Below, in pieces: positions 9,806-17,698 of a stretch of 64,000 nucleotides of DNA; the first letter of the stretch is position 1; each line of letters starts with the position of its first letter. The notes under the pieces are model-generated. The model was not told the origin of the DNA. It searched no databases and worked only from the letters and a program-made list of their open reading frames with translations. This DNA comes from Colwellia sp. 20A7 (lineage in GTDB: Bacteria; Pseudomonadota; Gammaproteobacteria; Enterobacterales; Alteromonadaceae). The stretch covers positions 186,001 through 250,000 of the forward strand of contig NZ_CP047130.1 of NCBI RefSeq assembly GCF_009832865.1. Reading direction: 5' to 3'. A program made the position numbers and the translations under genes.

Positions 9806-9855
9806 GTAGCAAAGAAGGTTTGTTACCTGTTTGGTATACTAACCTTCCTTGCTAC
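9806..9855 (-). other. Intercistronic hairpin between receptor and methyltransferase genes
   Basis: Positions 9806-9820 and 9841-9855 are inverted repeats matching at 14 of 15 positions, with a 20-base loop. No T run follows in the transcribed direction, so this is more likely an mRNA-processing or stabilising hairpin than a full terminator. It would let the receptor be expressed above the downstream genes of the same operon. Confidence 0.5.
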
Positions 9856-9881
9856 TTACTTCTTTTTCTTTCTGCCTTAAC

Positions 9882-12800
9882 TTAGAAGCGGTAAGATCCG
9901 CCTATAAATAATTCAGCACCTGTTGCATTATAGGTATCAGGTCTAGTATTTGCTCTACTTTGACGTGAGCCTAATAACGGAGGGCTTTTATCTAGCACGT
10001 TATTTACACCACCCCAAACTGTTGTGTTATCACCAAGATTATAGTTAAAGGAGATATCAAGGTAGCTGTAACCTGAAAGCTCAGGAACCGCAGACGTTGA
10101 AGGATCAGCACCAAATTGTACCTGATCAAGGGTAGTATCTTCAGACCAACGATGTCTTAAACCAAGCGTTAAATCACCATCTGTCCAAGTAACCGAAGTA
10201 TTCATTTTTAATTCAGACTTAGGTTCACCACAGGTTGTACCAAATGCACCTGCACAGTCATTAACGGTATTTAAATCGGCAATAGGAGTTAGATCATAGT
10301 CATTTAGTAAAGTTGCATTGAATAAGATATTAATCTCACTAGCATCCAATTCAACTTTATAGTCTACTTGGAAATCAACCCCGGATGTTGCCAAACCACC
10401 AACATTAACATTGGTTGCAGTTACTGGGTTAAGGGTATCAATTTCACCACTAGTAGTATTACGGGTAACCGCCTGACATGCAGTGCTGTTGATGTCTTGA
10501 ACTTGACTGTAGCAAATATCGAGTATGTTATTGACTGAGCCACCAAATGCGCCAATTGCGTTATCAACTTCAATATCGAAATAATCAACTAATACACGTA
10601 GGTTAGGTATGCTGGTTGGTGTAATAATAGCACTGATAGTAATGGTGTCTGACTCTTCTTCGCTTAAGTTAGGGTTACCACCAAAAACACCTGGTATTTC
10701 ATTGTTTGGCTGAAGGTTTGCATTACCTACTAAGTTGGCAGGTACCCCCGTCGCTTCACAAAGACTTCTAATGGTTGCATCTGTTGCGGCACTAGGCAGA
10801 GCACAAGGATCTGTCGCAGCAACTGGAAACAGCTGTTGTCCCCCAAACGCTTCACCAAGACTTGGAGCACGAATAGCTTTTTGGAATTGAGCACCAAAAG
10901 CGAGTGAATCATTTACCATCCAGTCTAAACCAACAAGAAAGGTGCTAACACCATCTGTTTTCTCAAGATCATATTCTGAATAGCGGTAGGCTGCGGTAGC
11001 GTCTAATGACTTAATACCTGATATATCGGCTAAAATTGGCATAAACACTTCACCAAATACTTCCCAAACCTCTATTTCTCCAGCGGTTGGTTGTACGGCA
11101 TTGAATCCGGCAACATCACCAGTAAGTAAGGCTTGATCAACAGCAAATACAACTTTATTCGAGCGCCATTCTACGCCAAATGAAGCGGATAAGAAGCCAT
11201 TTGGCACTTCTAATAAATCTCCACTGATACTTGCACCAAAAACATTAAGTTCCGTGACTTCAGTATTGATAGTATCGATACTGATATAATCTACGCCTTC
11301 AGCCGAAATATTCGGACCAAATGGATTCACTATAGGTGCGGCGCCATCAACCGATAATATTCCTGCAGCAAAAGCAGAACTAGATACGTTACCTATTTGA
11401 GTTTGAGTATTGTCAGAACGGGCATAAGAATAGTAAAGATCATAGTTGTAATCATCGATAACGCCTTCAACACCAATTAATGCTCTGAATGAATGACGGC
11501 TATCGTTATTACGACGAGCGCCAGTTTCAACTAAACGACGATTAACACCAAGATTAACTAAACCATCATTTTGAGCAACACCTGCTTCATTAGCATCTAC
11601 AAGTTGTAATACATCACTTAATTCTGAGCTGATATAAGGGTTGGTAACGTCAATAGGTAATGATGTGCTGATAAAAGAAGGGGCAAAACCAGTAGAGGTT
11701 TCGTTGTGAGTATAAGCACCTTCAATATAGAGCTTAGAGTCATCATTGATTTCATAATCAGCAAATAGCGTTAGGCTGTGGCGCTCTTGCGGTATACGTA
11801 GAAAATTATCTAAGGTGTAGTTATATAAATCATCAGGACGGGAAAAAGGGCGAACATTACCATCTGCATCTGGAATAAATCCGTCACCACCGATACCGGT
11901 AAGCCCTGCCGCGGCTAATGCACCATCTAATCCGGGAATAGCAGCAATAGCTTCAGCTGAACTTGGTAGCCCAGTAAAACGACCGTTTGGTACAAAGCTA
12001 CTACCACCTGGTACTAAAACTCTATTGCCGTTGGCATCAGTACCATCAGTTAAAACAGAAGAAGAAAAATCACGATCTGTTGTATAAATTGCATCGCGAT
12101 CTAAATAATTTAAGGCAATAACAGCATTACCTCTTCCATCAGCAAAATTGCCACCCATAGTTAGCGTAAAGTCTTTAGTATTGCCATCACCTTCCGCGGT
12201 TTGGTTGAATTGAGTACGTAATTCAACACCTTCGAAATCATCCTTCATTATAAAGTTAACAACACCAGCTACCGCATCTGAGCCATAAACCGCTGACGCG
12301 CCACCGGTAACCACTTCTACACGTTCAATTAGTGACGCTGGGATTGTATTTATATCAGTAGTTTGACTAGAGTCAAAAAAGGTATATCGTCGACCATTAA
12401 CTAGTACTAAGCTACGAGTAGAGCCTAGTCCACGTAAGTCCAATGTTGCAGCACCTGTTGCTGTTGGGTTTGCAGTAGAGTTTGTTGAGGCTGTGCCAGA
12501 TGGCACAAATTGTGGCATGTTATTTAGAATTTCTTCAACGTTTTGAAAGCCTGATAATTTTATTTGTTCTGACGAAACTACATCAACTGGAATTGATGCG
12601 GCTTGTCGACCGCTTCGGATACGTGAACCAGTAACAGATATTTTTTCGATATCTTCATAATCTATTTCAGATTGCGCCGGTATTTCTTCTTGTGCAGGAA
12701 CTACAGACTGTGCAGATGCATAAACGGGCGCTAAAGATGATAAAGCTAACGCTGCGGAGATCGCAGATGACAATGAATTTTTCATTCTAAATTTGAACAT
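9882..12800 (-). CDS. TonB-dependent outer-membrane receptor
   Basis: The 972-residue protein has a signal peptide (ending near ALSSLAPVYASA), a periplasmic plug domain (SGFQNVEEILNNMPQF, LVNGRRYTFF, VEVVTGGASAVYGSDAVAGV) and a C-terminal beta-barrel ending in Phe (FIGGSYRF). It belongs to the large receptors common in Alteromonadales for peptides, glycans or other organic ligands. No siderophore-specific feature is visible. The ATG has GAGGTAGT about 8 bp upstream. It is first in the leftward operon with the methyltransferase and binding protein, so it supplies the outer-membrane step of the same uptake path. TonB and ExbBD are not in the window. Confidence 0.93.
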   Translation of the reverse strand: MFKFRMKNSLSSAISAALALSSLAPVYASAQSVVPAQEEIPAQSEIDYEDIEKISVTGSRIRSGRQAASIPVDVVSSEQIKLSGFQNVEEILNNMPQFVPSGTASTNSTANPTATGAATLDLRGLGSTRSLVLVNGRRYTFFDSSQTTDINTIPASLIERVEVVTGGASAVYGSDAVAGVVNFIMKDDFEGVELRTQFNQTAEGDGNTKDFTLTMGGNFADGRGNAVIALNYLDRDAIYTTDRDFSSSVLTDGTDANGNRVLVPGGSSFVPNGRFTGLPSSAEAIAAIPGLDGALAAAGLTGIGGDGFIPDADGNVRPFSRPDDLYNYTLDNFLRIPQERHSLTLFADYEINDDSKLYIEGAYTHNETSTGFAPSFISTSLPIDVTNPYISSELSDVLQLVDANEAGVAQNDGLVNLGVNRRLVETGARRNNDSRHSFRALIGVEGVIDDYNYDLYYSYARSDNTQTQIGNVSSSAFAAGILSVDGAAPIVNPFGPNISAEGVDYISIDTINTEVTELNVFGASISGDLLEVPNGFLSASFGVEWRSNKVVFAVDQALLTGDVAGFNAVQPTAGEIEVWEVFGEVFMPILADISGIKSLDATAAYRYSEYDLEKTDGVSTFLVGLDWMVNDSLAFGAQFQKAIRAPSLGEAFGGQQLFPVAATDPCALPSAATDATIRSLCEATGVPANLVGNANLQPNNEIPGVFGGNPNLSEEESDTITISAIITPTSIPNLRVLVDYFDIEVDNAIGAFGGSVNNILDICYSQVQDINSTACQAVTRNTTSGEIDTLNPVTATNVNVGGLATSGVDFQVDYKVELDASEINILFNATLLNDYDLTPIADLNTVNDCAGAFGTTCGEPKSELKMNTSVTWTDGDLTLGLRHRWSEDTTLDQVQFGADPSTSAVPELSGYSYLDISFNYNLGDNTTVWGGVNNVLDKSPPLLGSRQSRANTRPDTYNATGAELFIGGSYRF

Positions 12801-12952
12801 GGTGTAACTACCTCGCCTTAATATATTTTTGTTATAGTGATATTTTTATAGTTATTATTATTATTTGATGGCTTTGATTTAAACCTTCCTATATATAGTT
12901 GTAGGAAGTTTATTCTACTCAAATTAAGATACTCCTTAGCAACAATCGCTAT

Positions 12953-12970
12953 ACCACCCAAAGGGGTAGT
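12953..12970. promoter_or_regulatory. Candidate operator (copy 2) between receptor and GST genes
   Basis: ACCACCCAAAGGGGTAGT is identical at 15 of 18 positions to the site at 3217-3234, with both half-sites preserved. It lies 62 bp before the GST ATG and about 150 bp before the receptor ATG. A separate imperfect inverted repeat (AACCTTCCTA/TAGGAAGTT) lies at 12883-12911 within the receptor leader. No other feature was seen in 12801-13031. Confidence 0.55.
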
Positions 12971-12979
12971 TTATTGATA

Positions 12980-12997
12980 TCCACTCTTTCGGGTAGT
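12980..12997. promoter_or_regulatory. Degenerate operator-like site (copy 3) before the GST gene
   Basis: TCCACTCTTTCGGGTAGT retains the GGGTAGT half-site exactly and matches copy 1 at 13 of 18 positions. It starts 27 bp after copy 2 on the same strand; copy 1 likewise has a weaker half-site about 25 bp away. Paired sites on the same DNA face would suit a regulator that binds as an oligomer, as MalT does. This is inference. Confidence 0.4.
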
Positions 12998-13031
12998 GCT
13001 GTTAGTTATATCATTAAGGCATACTATACAA

Positions 13032-13664
13032 ATGAATAATATTAAACTGTATATGTGGGCTACGCCCAATTCGCGCCGGATTTCAATTCTTTTTGAAGAA
13101 TTGGGTCTTAATTTTGATGTTCACCCTGTTAATATCAGAGCAAAAGAACAATTTGCAGCTGAAATTACTGATCTGAATCCATTTGGAAAAGTGCCAATTG
13201 TTGTTTGGCAAGAGTGTGAAGAGCAACGCCTTTTATTTGAATCAGGTGCAATTCTAATACACTTTGCTGAAGCAGGTAAACAATTTCTTCCTGCTGAAAG
13301 TAAAGAACGTAGCGAAATACTTTCGTGGTTAATGGTGGCATTAACTGGATTAGGACCGCATAGTGCATCTGCACATTATTGGTCTGATTTAGCGGTAGAG
13401 AAGTCACCTCAAGCGCTAGATTATCATGTGAATTTTACTGCACGTGTATATCGCCTATTAGATGATCGACTTGCAGATAATGAATACTTGGCCGGAGACT
13501 ATTCCATTGCCGATATGGCCGCTTATCCTTGGATTAGCGTTAGCGAATGGACGACCCTTGATATTGAAGACTATCCAAATTTATTAAGATGGTATAAACA
13601 TGTTGGTTTACGCCCAGCAGTACAGCGTGGCATGAGTTTACCAACTGGTATTACTCTAGATTAA
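13032..13664 (+). CDS. Glutathione S-transferase family protein, YfcG/Nu-class-like
   Basis: The 210-residue protein has the GST thioredoxin-like N-domain (IKLYMWATPNSRR, PFGKVPIVV with the conserved cis-proline, then FESGAILIHFAE, which binds the gamma-glutamyl part of glutathione). The all-helical C-domain contains YSIADMAAYPWI. The TPN near residue 10 matches the Thr/Asn active site of YfcG-type enzymes, which act as disulfide reductases or on glutathione conjugates. The ATG at 13032 is preferred; an upstream GTG at 12996 lies inside an operator copy. Divergence from the receptor, with shared operator copies, links it to the uptake cluster. Confidence 0.88.
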   Translation: MNNIKLYMWATPNSRRISILFEELGLNFDVHPVNIRAKEQFAAEITDLNPFGKVPIVVWQECEEQRLLFESGAILIHFAEAGKQFLPAESKERSEILSWLMVALTGLGPHSASAHYWSDLAVEKSPQALDYHVNFTARVYRLLDDRLADNEYLAGDYSIADMAAYPWISVSEWTTLDIEDYPNLLRWYKHVGLRPAVQRGMSLPTGITLD

Positions 13665-13681
13665 ATAATAGATTTAGCCTT

Positions 13682-13723
13682 ATCACTAATTCTTGGTATC
13701 AATGAGAGTTAGTGATTTTTTAT
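13682..13723 (+). terminator. Rho-independent terminator after the GST gene
   Basis: ATCACTAATTCT pairs with AGAGTTAGTGAT (11 of 12 positions) and is followed by TTTTTTAT. The remaining 13724-13929 shows no coding or other recognisable feature. Confidence 0.75.
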
Positions 13724-13929
13724 AACAAAATTTTTATTGTAAATTGCTGAAATAAAGATTGTCGTGGGTATAATGAACTATAGAGTTTGAAAAATAATTT
13801 AGTAGGCTATTAGTTTTTTTAGTTCCTTAAATTTAGTTTATAAAACTGAGTTCAGCCAAGTATAAAAGTAGAAGTTAAAACATCAATCGCTATAATTGAT
13901 GTCCTTTAGAGTCTAATATTAACAAGTAA

Positions 13930-14487
13930 TTAAGATAGCTTTTTAAATCGACGCGATGCTAAACCAATCATTCCTAAAGCAAAAATAGCTAGTGTAGTTG
14001 GCTCTGGAACCGAGTTAACATGACTACTTTTGAAAGTAACATCGTTTAATTCTGTTAACCGTATTGCACCACAGCTAGTACAGATAGGATCATATACATC
14101 CATTCTTAAAGTCCAATCAGTGCTAGTTGAGTTTAATTCTGCAAAGTTGAAATCTAAATTATATTTTTGCTCTATTGAGCTGCCGGTAAGATCCCATGTA
14201 CCTACAATTGAATCATTTAACGAGAATTGAAAACCAAGCGTACCAGAAAACAAATTTAAATCTAAATTCATCTCAAGGCTTAATCCATCTATATATTCTA
14301 AACCTGTCTCGGAATATGTTTGACTGGCATAGTTTATAGAAGAATAATAATAATAAGAAACTGATGTTATTATAGGTTCTTCATTTTCGGCATCAAAATT
14401 ACTGCTATATATCAACCCTGCGTTAGCTAAACTGCTCATCGAAAACAAAAGTATTGCAAATGTTGCTTGTCTGTAACCAAGTTTCAT
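13930..14487 (-). CDS. PEP-CTERM sorting-domain protein
   Basis: This 185-residue secreted protein starts with a signal peptide (ATFAILLFSMSSLANA). It ends with a canonical PEP-CTERM tail: VPEPTTLAIFALG, a hydrophobic segment, then an arginine-rich terminus (ASRRFKK). Such tails direct handling by an exosortase at the inner membrane; no exosortase gene is in this window. The middle is rich in Ser, Tyr and Asn and resembles no named enzyme. The ATG has AGGA 7 bp upstream. The gene stands alone between the GST and eptA. A second, unrelated PEP-CTERM gene is at 37362. Confidence 0.88.
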   Translation of the reverse strand: MKLGYRQATFAILLFSMSSLANAGLIYSSNFDAENEEPIITSVSYYYYSSINYASQTYSETGLEYIDGLSLEMNLDLNLFSGTLGFQFSLNDSIVGTWDLTGSSIEQKYNLDFNFAELNSTSTDWTLRMDVYDPICTSCGAIRLTELNDVTFKSSHVNSVPEPTTLAIFALGMIGLASRRFKKLS

Positions 14488-14661
14488 ATAGTTATCCTAT
14501 TTATGATTTTCATTTATGATTACTATTTTAATCAATAAAATAGTAATCAATCGTTCCCTGATGGGAATAATTAATTCGAACATAAAAGTAGCATAATTTC
14601 AATATGATAGAAAGATATAAACCAATGCAGATACTCTTGTAAGCCTATCGACTTTGTTAAT

Positions 14662-16317
14662 CTAACTTCTAGCAATACGCATCAGGTCAGAGTCATCGCG
14701 ACATGGTTTAAAAGCATCAAGTTTTGATTGATATGTTGATGACACTACATTTAACACGCCAAGCATCGAATGGAATATATTGTCATGATTAAGTGTTGTT
14801 TGTGTACTCTGTTTTAAGCAATTACTTTGAAAGCTTTTTTGAGTATTATTCGACCAAAATAATAGAGGAATATGGGTTTGTTCGATAGGCGCAATAGCGT
14901 ATGGAAAACCATGTAAATAAAGACCATTTTCACCTAATGATTCCCCATGGTCGGATACATAAATCATTTCTGTATTTATCATTTGTGTACTGTTTTTGCT
15001 AAATCTAGCTAATTTATTTATCACTTCAGAAATCACATAATCAGAATAATGTATCGTATTATCGTAAGTGTTTACCAGTTGCTCTGATGTACAATTTTGT
15101 ATGTCACTTTGCTGGCAGTCAGGTAGAAAAGTAGCAAATTCCTGTGGGTAACGACGATAATATGTTGGTCCATGTGAGCCCATTAAATGCAGGACAATTA
15201 ATGTGGTTTGAGAGCTTAACATGGCTAGTTTATTATCTAATTGCGTTAATAATATTTCATCAAAACAATAGTCACCATCGCATAATGGATTACTTTTATT
15301 TTTATCAATATTGATGGTGTTCACTCGTTTACAGACACCCTTACAGCCTTCATTATTATCAACCCATAGCACATCGACACCTGCTAATTTCGCAATATCT
15401 AATAGATTTTGTTGTGAAGACGCCGACCGCTTATTAAATTGCTCTTTGTTTAATAATGAAAACATACAGGGAACAGAAACGGCTGTTGCTGTACCGCAGG
15501 AATACATTTGGTTAAAAAAATGTATATTAAATTTTTCTGTATATTCATTTGTTTGTTTATAATAACCATTTAAAGAGAAATTTTTTGCTCTTGCCGTTTC
15601 TCCTACAATCATTACCACGACGTTTTTATCTGTTTTAAGCGGTGTTTGTATTTCAGGGTGAGAGTCTAGCTCTTTAAACACCATTGGCTCAGCGAAATGG
15701 TTTCGTTTAATGTATTTATAGCTCGCAATTAATGTTGGTATTGGCACTATATACTTTGCTAAATCTCTATTGTTGCGATTAACAGACGCGTAACTAGAAT
15801 ATAAGCTAAAAAAAATAATGATAAAGATAATAAGGGCAGAAACAATTAGCTTTAAACGATGGCTTACGCTTAGGTTCAGTGGATTTGGCTTAGGGTTAAT
15901 TCTTCTTAATATGATTAAAGGTGTAATTGTTAATAGTATTATATAAAAAACAGCTGATAAATTAAGGTAGGTAAAAGCCTCAGACGTGGATGTTTCCGCC
16001 ATATTTTCTACCATACCGTAATCAAAAATAATGCCATAACTACTCATTGCATAGCAGAATATGGCGGATAACAAGATCAGAACAGTAATCACTGTTTTAT
16101 AAACATACCTTCTCGGCAATAGACTAAATAGCAGAACAAAAATAGTGCTTAAAAATAGGGGTAGAGATATAAAGTAAGCAAAATCAAAGTTATCCAGCTT
16201 AATTAAATCATGATACGTTTTTTGTAAAAACGGAAAGTTAAAAATAATTGAAAAATAAAGACTTAACAAAATTGTTGCAGAATTTAATGACAGCGTTTTA
16301 GAAAATATTTTTTGCAC
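14662..16317 (-). CDS. eptA: Lipid A phosphoethanolamine transferase (EptA/MCR family)
   Basis: The 551-residue protein has five predicted N-terminal membrane segments and a periplasmic sulfatase-fold domain. GETARAKNFSLNGY contains the nucleophilic Thr. Metal and substrate residues lie in LHLMGSHGPTYY and SDHGESLGENG, and family disulfide cysteines are in SCGTATAVSVPC, GCKGVC and CDGDYC. It moves phosphoethanolamine from phosphatidylethanolamine to lipid A, which lowers affinity for polymyxin-type peptides. Translation appears to start at a GTG (16315-16317) with AGAGAT upstream. It lies downstream of dgkA, which recycles the diacylglycerol this reaction releases, and has its own candidate regulator array upstream. 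Confidence 0.92.
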   Translation of the reverse strand: MQKIFSKTLSLNSATILLSLYFSIIFNFPFLQKTYHDLIKLDNFDFAYFISLPLFLSTIFVLLFSLLPRRYVYKTVITVLILLSAIFCYAMSSYGIIFDYGMVENMAETSTSEAFTYLNLSAVFYIILLTITPLIILRRINPKPNPLNLSVSHRLKLIVSALIIFIIIFFSLYSSYASVNRNNRDLAKYIVPIPTLIASYKYIKRNHFAEPMVFKELDSHPEIQTPLKTDKNVVVMIVGETARAKNFSLNGYYKQTNEYTEKFNIHFFNQMYSCGTATAVSVPCMFSLLNKEQFNKRSASSQQNLLDIAKLAGVDVLWVDNNEGCKGVCKRVNTINIDKNKSNPLCDGDYCFDEILLTQLDNKLAMLSSQTTLIVLHLMGSHGPTYYRRYPQEFATFLPDCQQSDIQNCTSEQLVNTYDNTIHYSDYVISEVINKLARFSKNSTQMINTEMIYVSDHGESLGENGLYLHGFPYAIAPIEQTHIPLLFWSNNTQKSFQSNCLKQSTQTTLNHDNIFHSMLGVLNVVSSTYQSKLDAFKPCRDDSDLMRIARS

Positions 16318-16359
16318 AATGTTATCTCTTTAATAAAAATATCATTGTGCCTTTTCAAT

Positions 16360-16398
16360 CTTAATTAAGACTGAGCGTAAACTGAATTTTTACTGAAT
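16360..16398. promoter_or_regulatory. Four-hexamer, 11-bp-period array upstream of eptA
   Basis: On the + strand CTTAAT, CTGAGC, CTGAAT and CTGAAT start at 16360, 16371, 16382 and 16393, exactly 11 bp apart. This is one site per DNA turn, as in PmrA- and PhoB-type direct-repeat boxes (PmrA box: CTTAA-N5-CTTAA). It lies in the 100-bp dgkA-eptA gap. Relative to eptA the repeats read in reverse orientation, unlike the array at the regulator promoter. Confidence 0.6.
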
Positions 16399-16417
16399 TT
16401 TCTTGTTTACGGATAAA

Positions 16418-16783
16418 TTATAGCTCCCATAAAACTACTCCCCAGGTAGCAATAGCGATTGCTAAACTAATCAATACAGCAAGAGATCCTAAGTCTTTTG
16501 CTAATCCAGATAATGAATGATGCTCTAACCCGATGCGATCAATCGTTGCTTCTACTGCGGTGTTAATAACTTCAACTAATAAAACAAACAGCAGTGAAAC
16601 AATTAGTAATAAATGGAGTAATAAGCTGATATCGAGAAAGCAGCTAGTACCTGATAATACAAGGATTAGTATCAACTCTTGTTGAAAAGCAGTTTCATTT
16701 TTTATTAACCATTTAAAGCCTTGTAATGAATTAATTAAGGCTAGAAAAATGCGTTTAGCACCTTTATGTTTTTGTATTGTCAT
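16418..16783 (-). CDS. dgkA: Diacylglycerol kinase DgkA
   Basis: A 121-residue inner-membrane protein with three hydrophobic segments and the DgkA motifs: the N-terminal amphipathic stretch (GFKWLIKNETAFQQELIL), VEVINTAVEATIDRIG and the catalytic/metal Glu residues within it, then HSLSGLAKDLGSLAVLI. Length matches the E. coli enzyme. It phosphorylates diacylglycerol to phosphatidic acid. The diacylglycerol here probably comes from EptA, as in other bacteria with an eptA-dgkA pair. It diverges from the response regulator across the other hexamer array. Confidence 0.93.
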   Translation of the reverse strand: MTIQKHKGAKRIFLALINSLQGFKWLIKNETAFQQELILILVLSGTSCFLDISLLLHLLLIVSLLFVLLVEVINTAVEATIDRIGLEHHSLSGLAKDLGSLAVLISLAIAIATWGVVLWEL

Positions 16784-16832
16784 TGTTAACTCAAATAATA
16801 AATAATTTTCATCATTAATTTATCAAATTGAA

Positions 16833-16871
16833 CTTAAGTGCACCTGAAGGGAAGCTTAAGATTTACTGAAT
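16833..16871. promoter_or_regulatory. Four-hexamer, 11-bp-period array in the dgkA/response-regulator promoter
   Basis: CTTAAG, CTGAAG, CTTAAG and CTGAAT start at 16833, 16844, 16855 and 16866, exactly 11 bp apart. A TATACT (16883-16888) lies 11 bp downstream toward the regulator, so the last repeat covers the -35 position. A TAAATT at a similar distance on the other side could serve dgkA. A fifth CTTAAG at 16934-16939 stands outside the register. The array is the likely binding site of the adjacent OmpR-type regulator, giving autoregulation. Confidence 0.65.
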
Positions 16872-16963
16872 ATATTGATGTTTATACTATAAAAGGTCTC
16901 TTTTATTCGCGGTTTTTATAAAATTCAGCCAATCTTAAGTTTACCGTGATAAATTAAATAAAA

Positions 16964-17656
16964 ATGGTATTGATGATTAATATGAATATTTTACTTGTTG
17001 AAGATTCTGATAAATTAAGACGTAGTTTGCGTATAGGCTTAGTTGCTTTAGGATTTGCTGTTGATGAAGCAAGTGACGGAGCCGATGCGTTAGCGATGGC
17101 ATTATCTGATGATTATGACATTATTATTTTGGATTTAATGTTACCCAGTGTTGATGGCTTATCAATATTAAAATCGCTAAGAAAGCATAAAAAACAAAGT
17201 AAGGTACTTATTCTTTCTGCTAAAGATCAACTGTCAGATCGCATTGATGGTTTGTTTACCGGTGCCGATGATTATATGACTAAGCCTTTTTCATTTGATG
17301 AGTTACATGCTCGAATTATCGCGTTAACAAGGCGAGGTGAGTTATTAAGAACGTCAAACTTGATCACTATTAATGATTTTGTTGTCGATTTACAAGCCAA
17401 AGTGTTTAGCTTTGAAGGTAAACCGATAGACTTAACTGCTACAGAATATAAAATTATAGAATGTTTATTTATTAATAAAGAAAAAGTAGTGAGCGCTGAA
17501 AAAATGGGGGAGTATATTGTGGGTAAATACGATGCTATTAATAAAAACTCATTAGAAGCTCATATCTCATCTATTCGTAAGAAATTAAAACAGTTTTCAG
17601 CTATATTTCCTGTAAAAAATAAACGTGGATTTGGCTATGTTGCTACTGATGCTTAA
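16964..17656 (+). CDS. OmpR/PmrA-type response regulator
   Basis: The receiver domain (NILLVEDS, phospho-acceptor in DYDIIILDLMLP, conserved Lys in YMTKPF) is followed by a winged-helix output domain (LTATEYKIIECLFIN, SLEAHISSIRKKLK, RGFGYV). Total length is 230 residues from this ATG. In-frame ATGs at 16973 and 16982 exist, and 16982 gives the usual MNILLVED start. None has a clear ribosome site. With the kinase 42 bp downstream and eptA/dgkA divergent, it resembles the VprA/CarR and PmrA systems that control lipid A modification. It probably binds the 11-bp-period arrays. Confidence 0.92.
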   Translation: MVLMINMNILLVEDSDKLRRSLRIGLVALGFAVDEASDGADALAMALSDDYDIIILDLMLPSVDGLSILKSLRKHKKQSKVLILSAKDQLSDRIDGLFTGADDYMTKPFSFDELHARIIALTRRGELLRTSNLITINDFVVDLQAKVFSFEGKPIDLTATEYKIIECLFINKEKVVSAEKMGEYIVGKYDAINKNSLEAHISSIRKKLKQFSAIFPVKNKRGFGYVATDA

Positions 17657-17698
17657 GCATTAAGCCTCACATTATGAAAATAAACTGTAAGGTTCAAA

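Noticed and set aside
12996..13031. GTG start extending the GST by 12 residues
   Set aside because: It lies inside an operator-like repeat, has no ribosome site, and family proteins begin at the later ATG.
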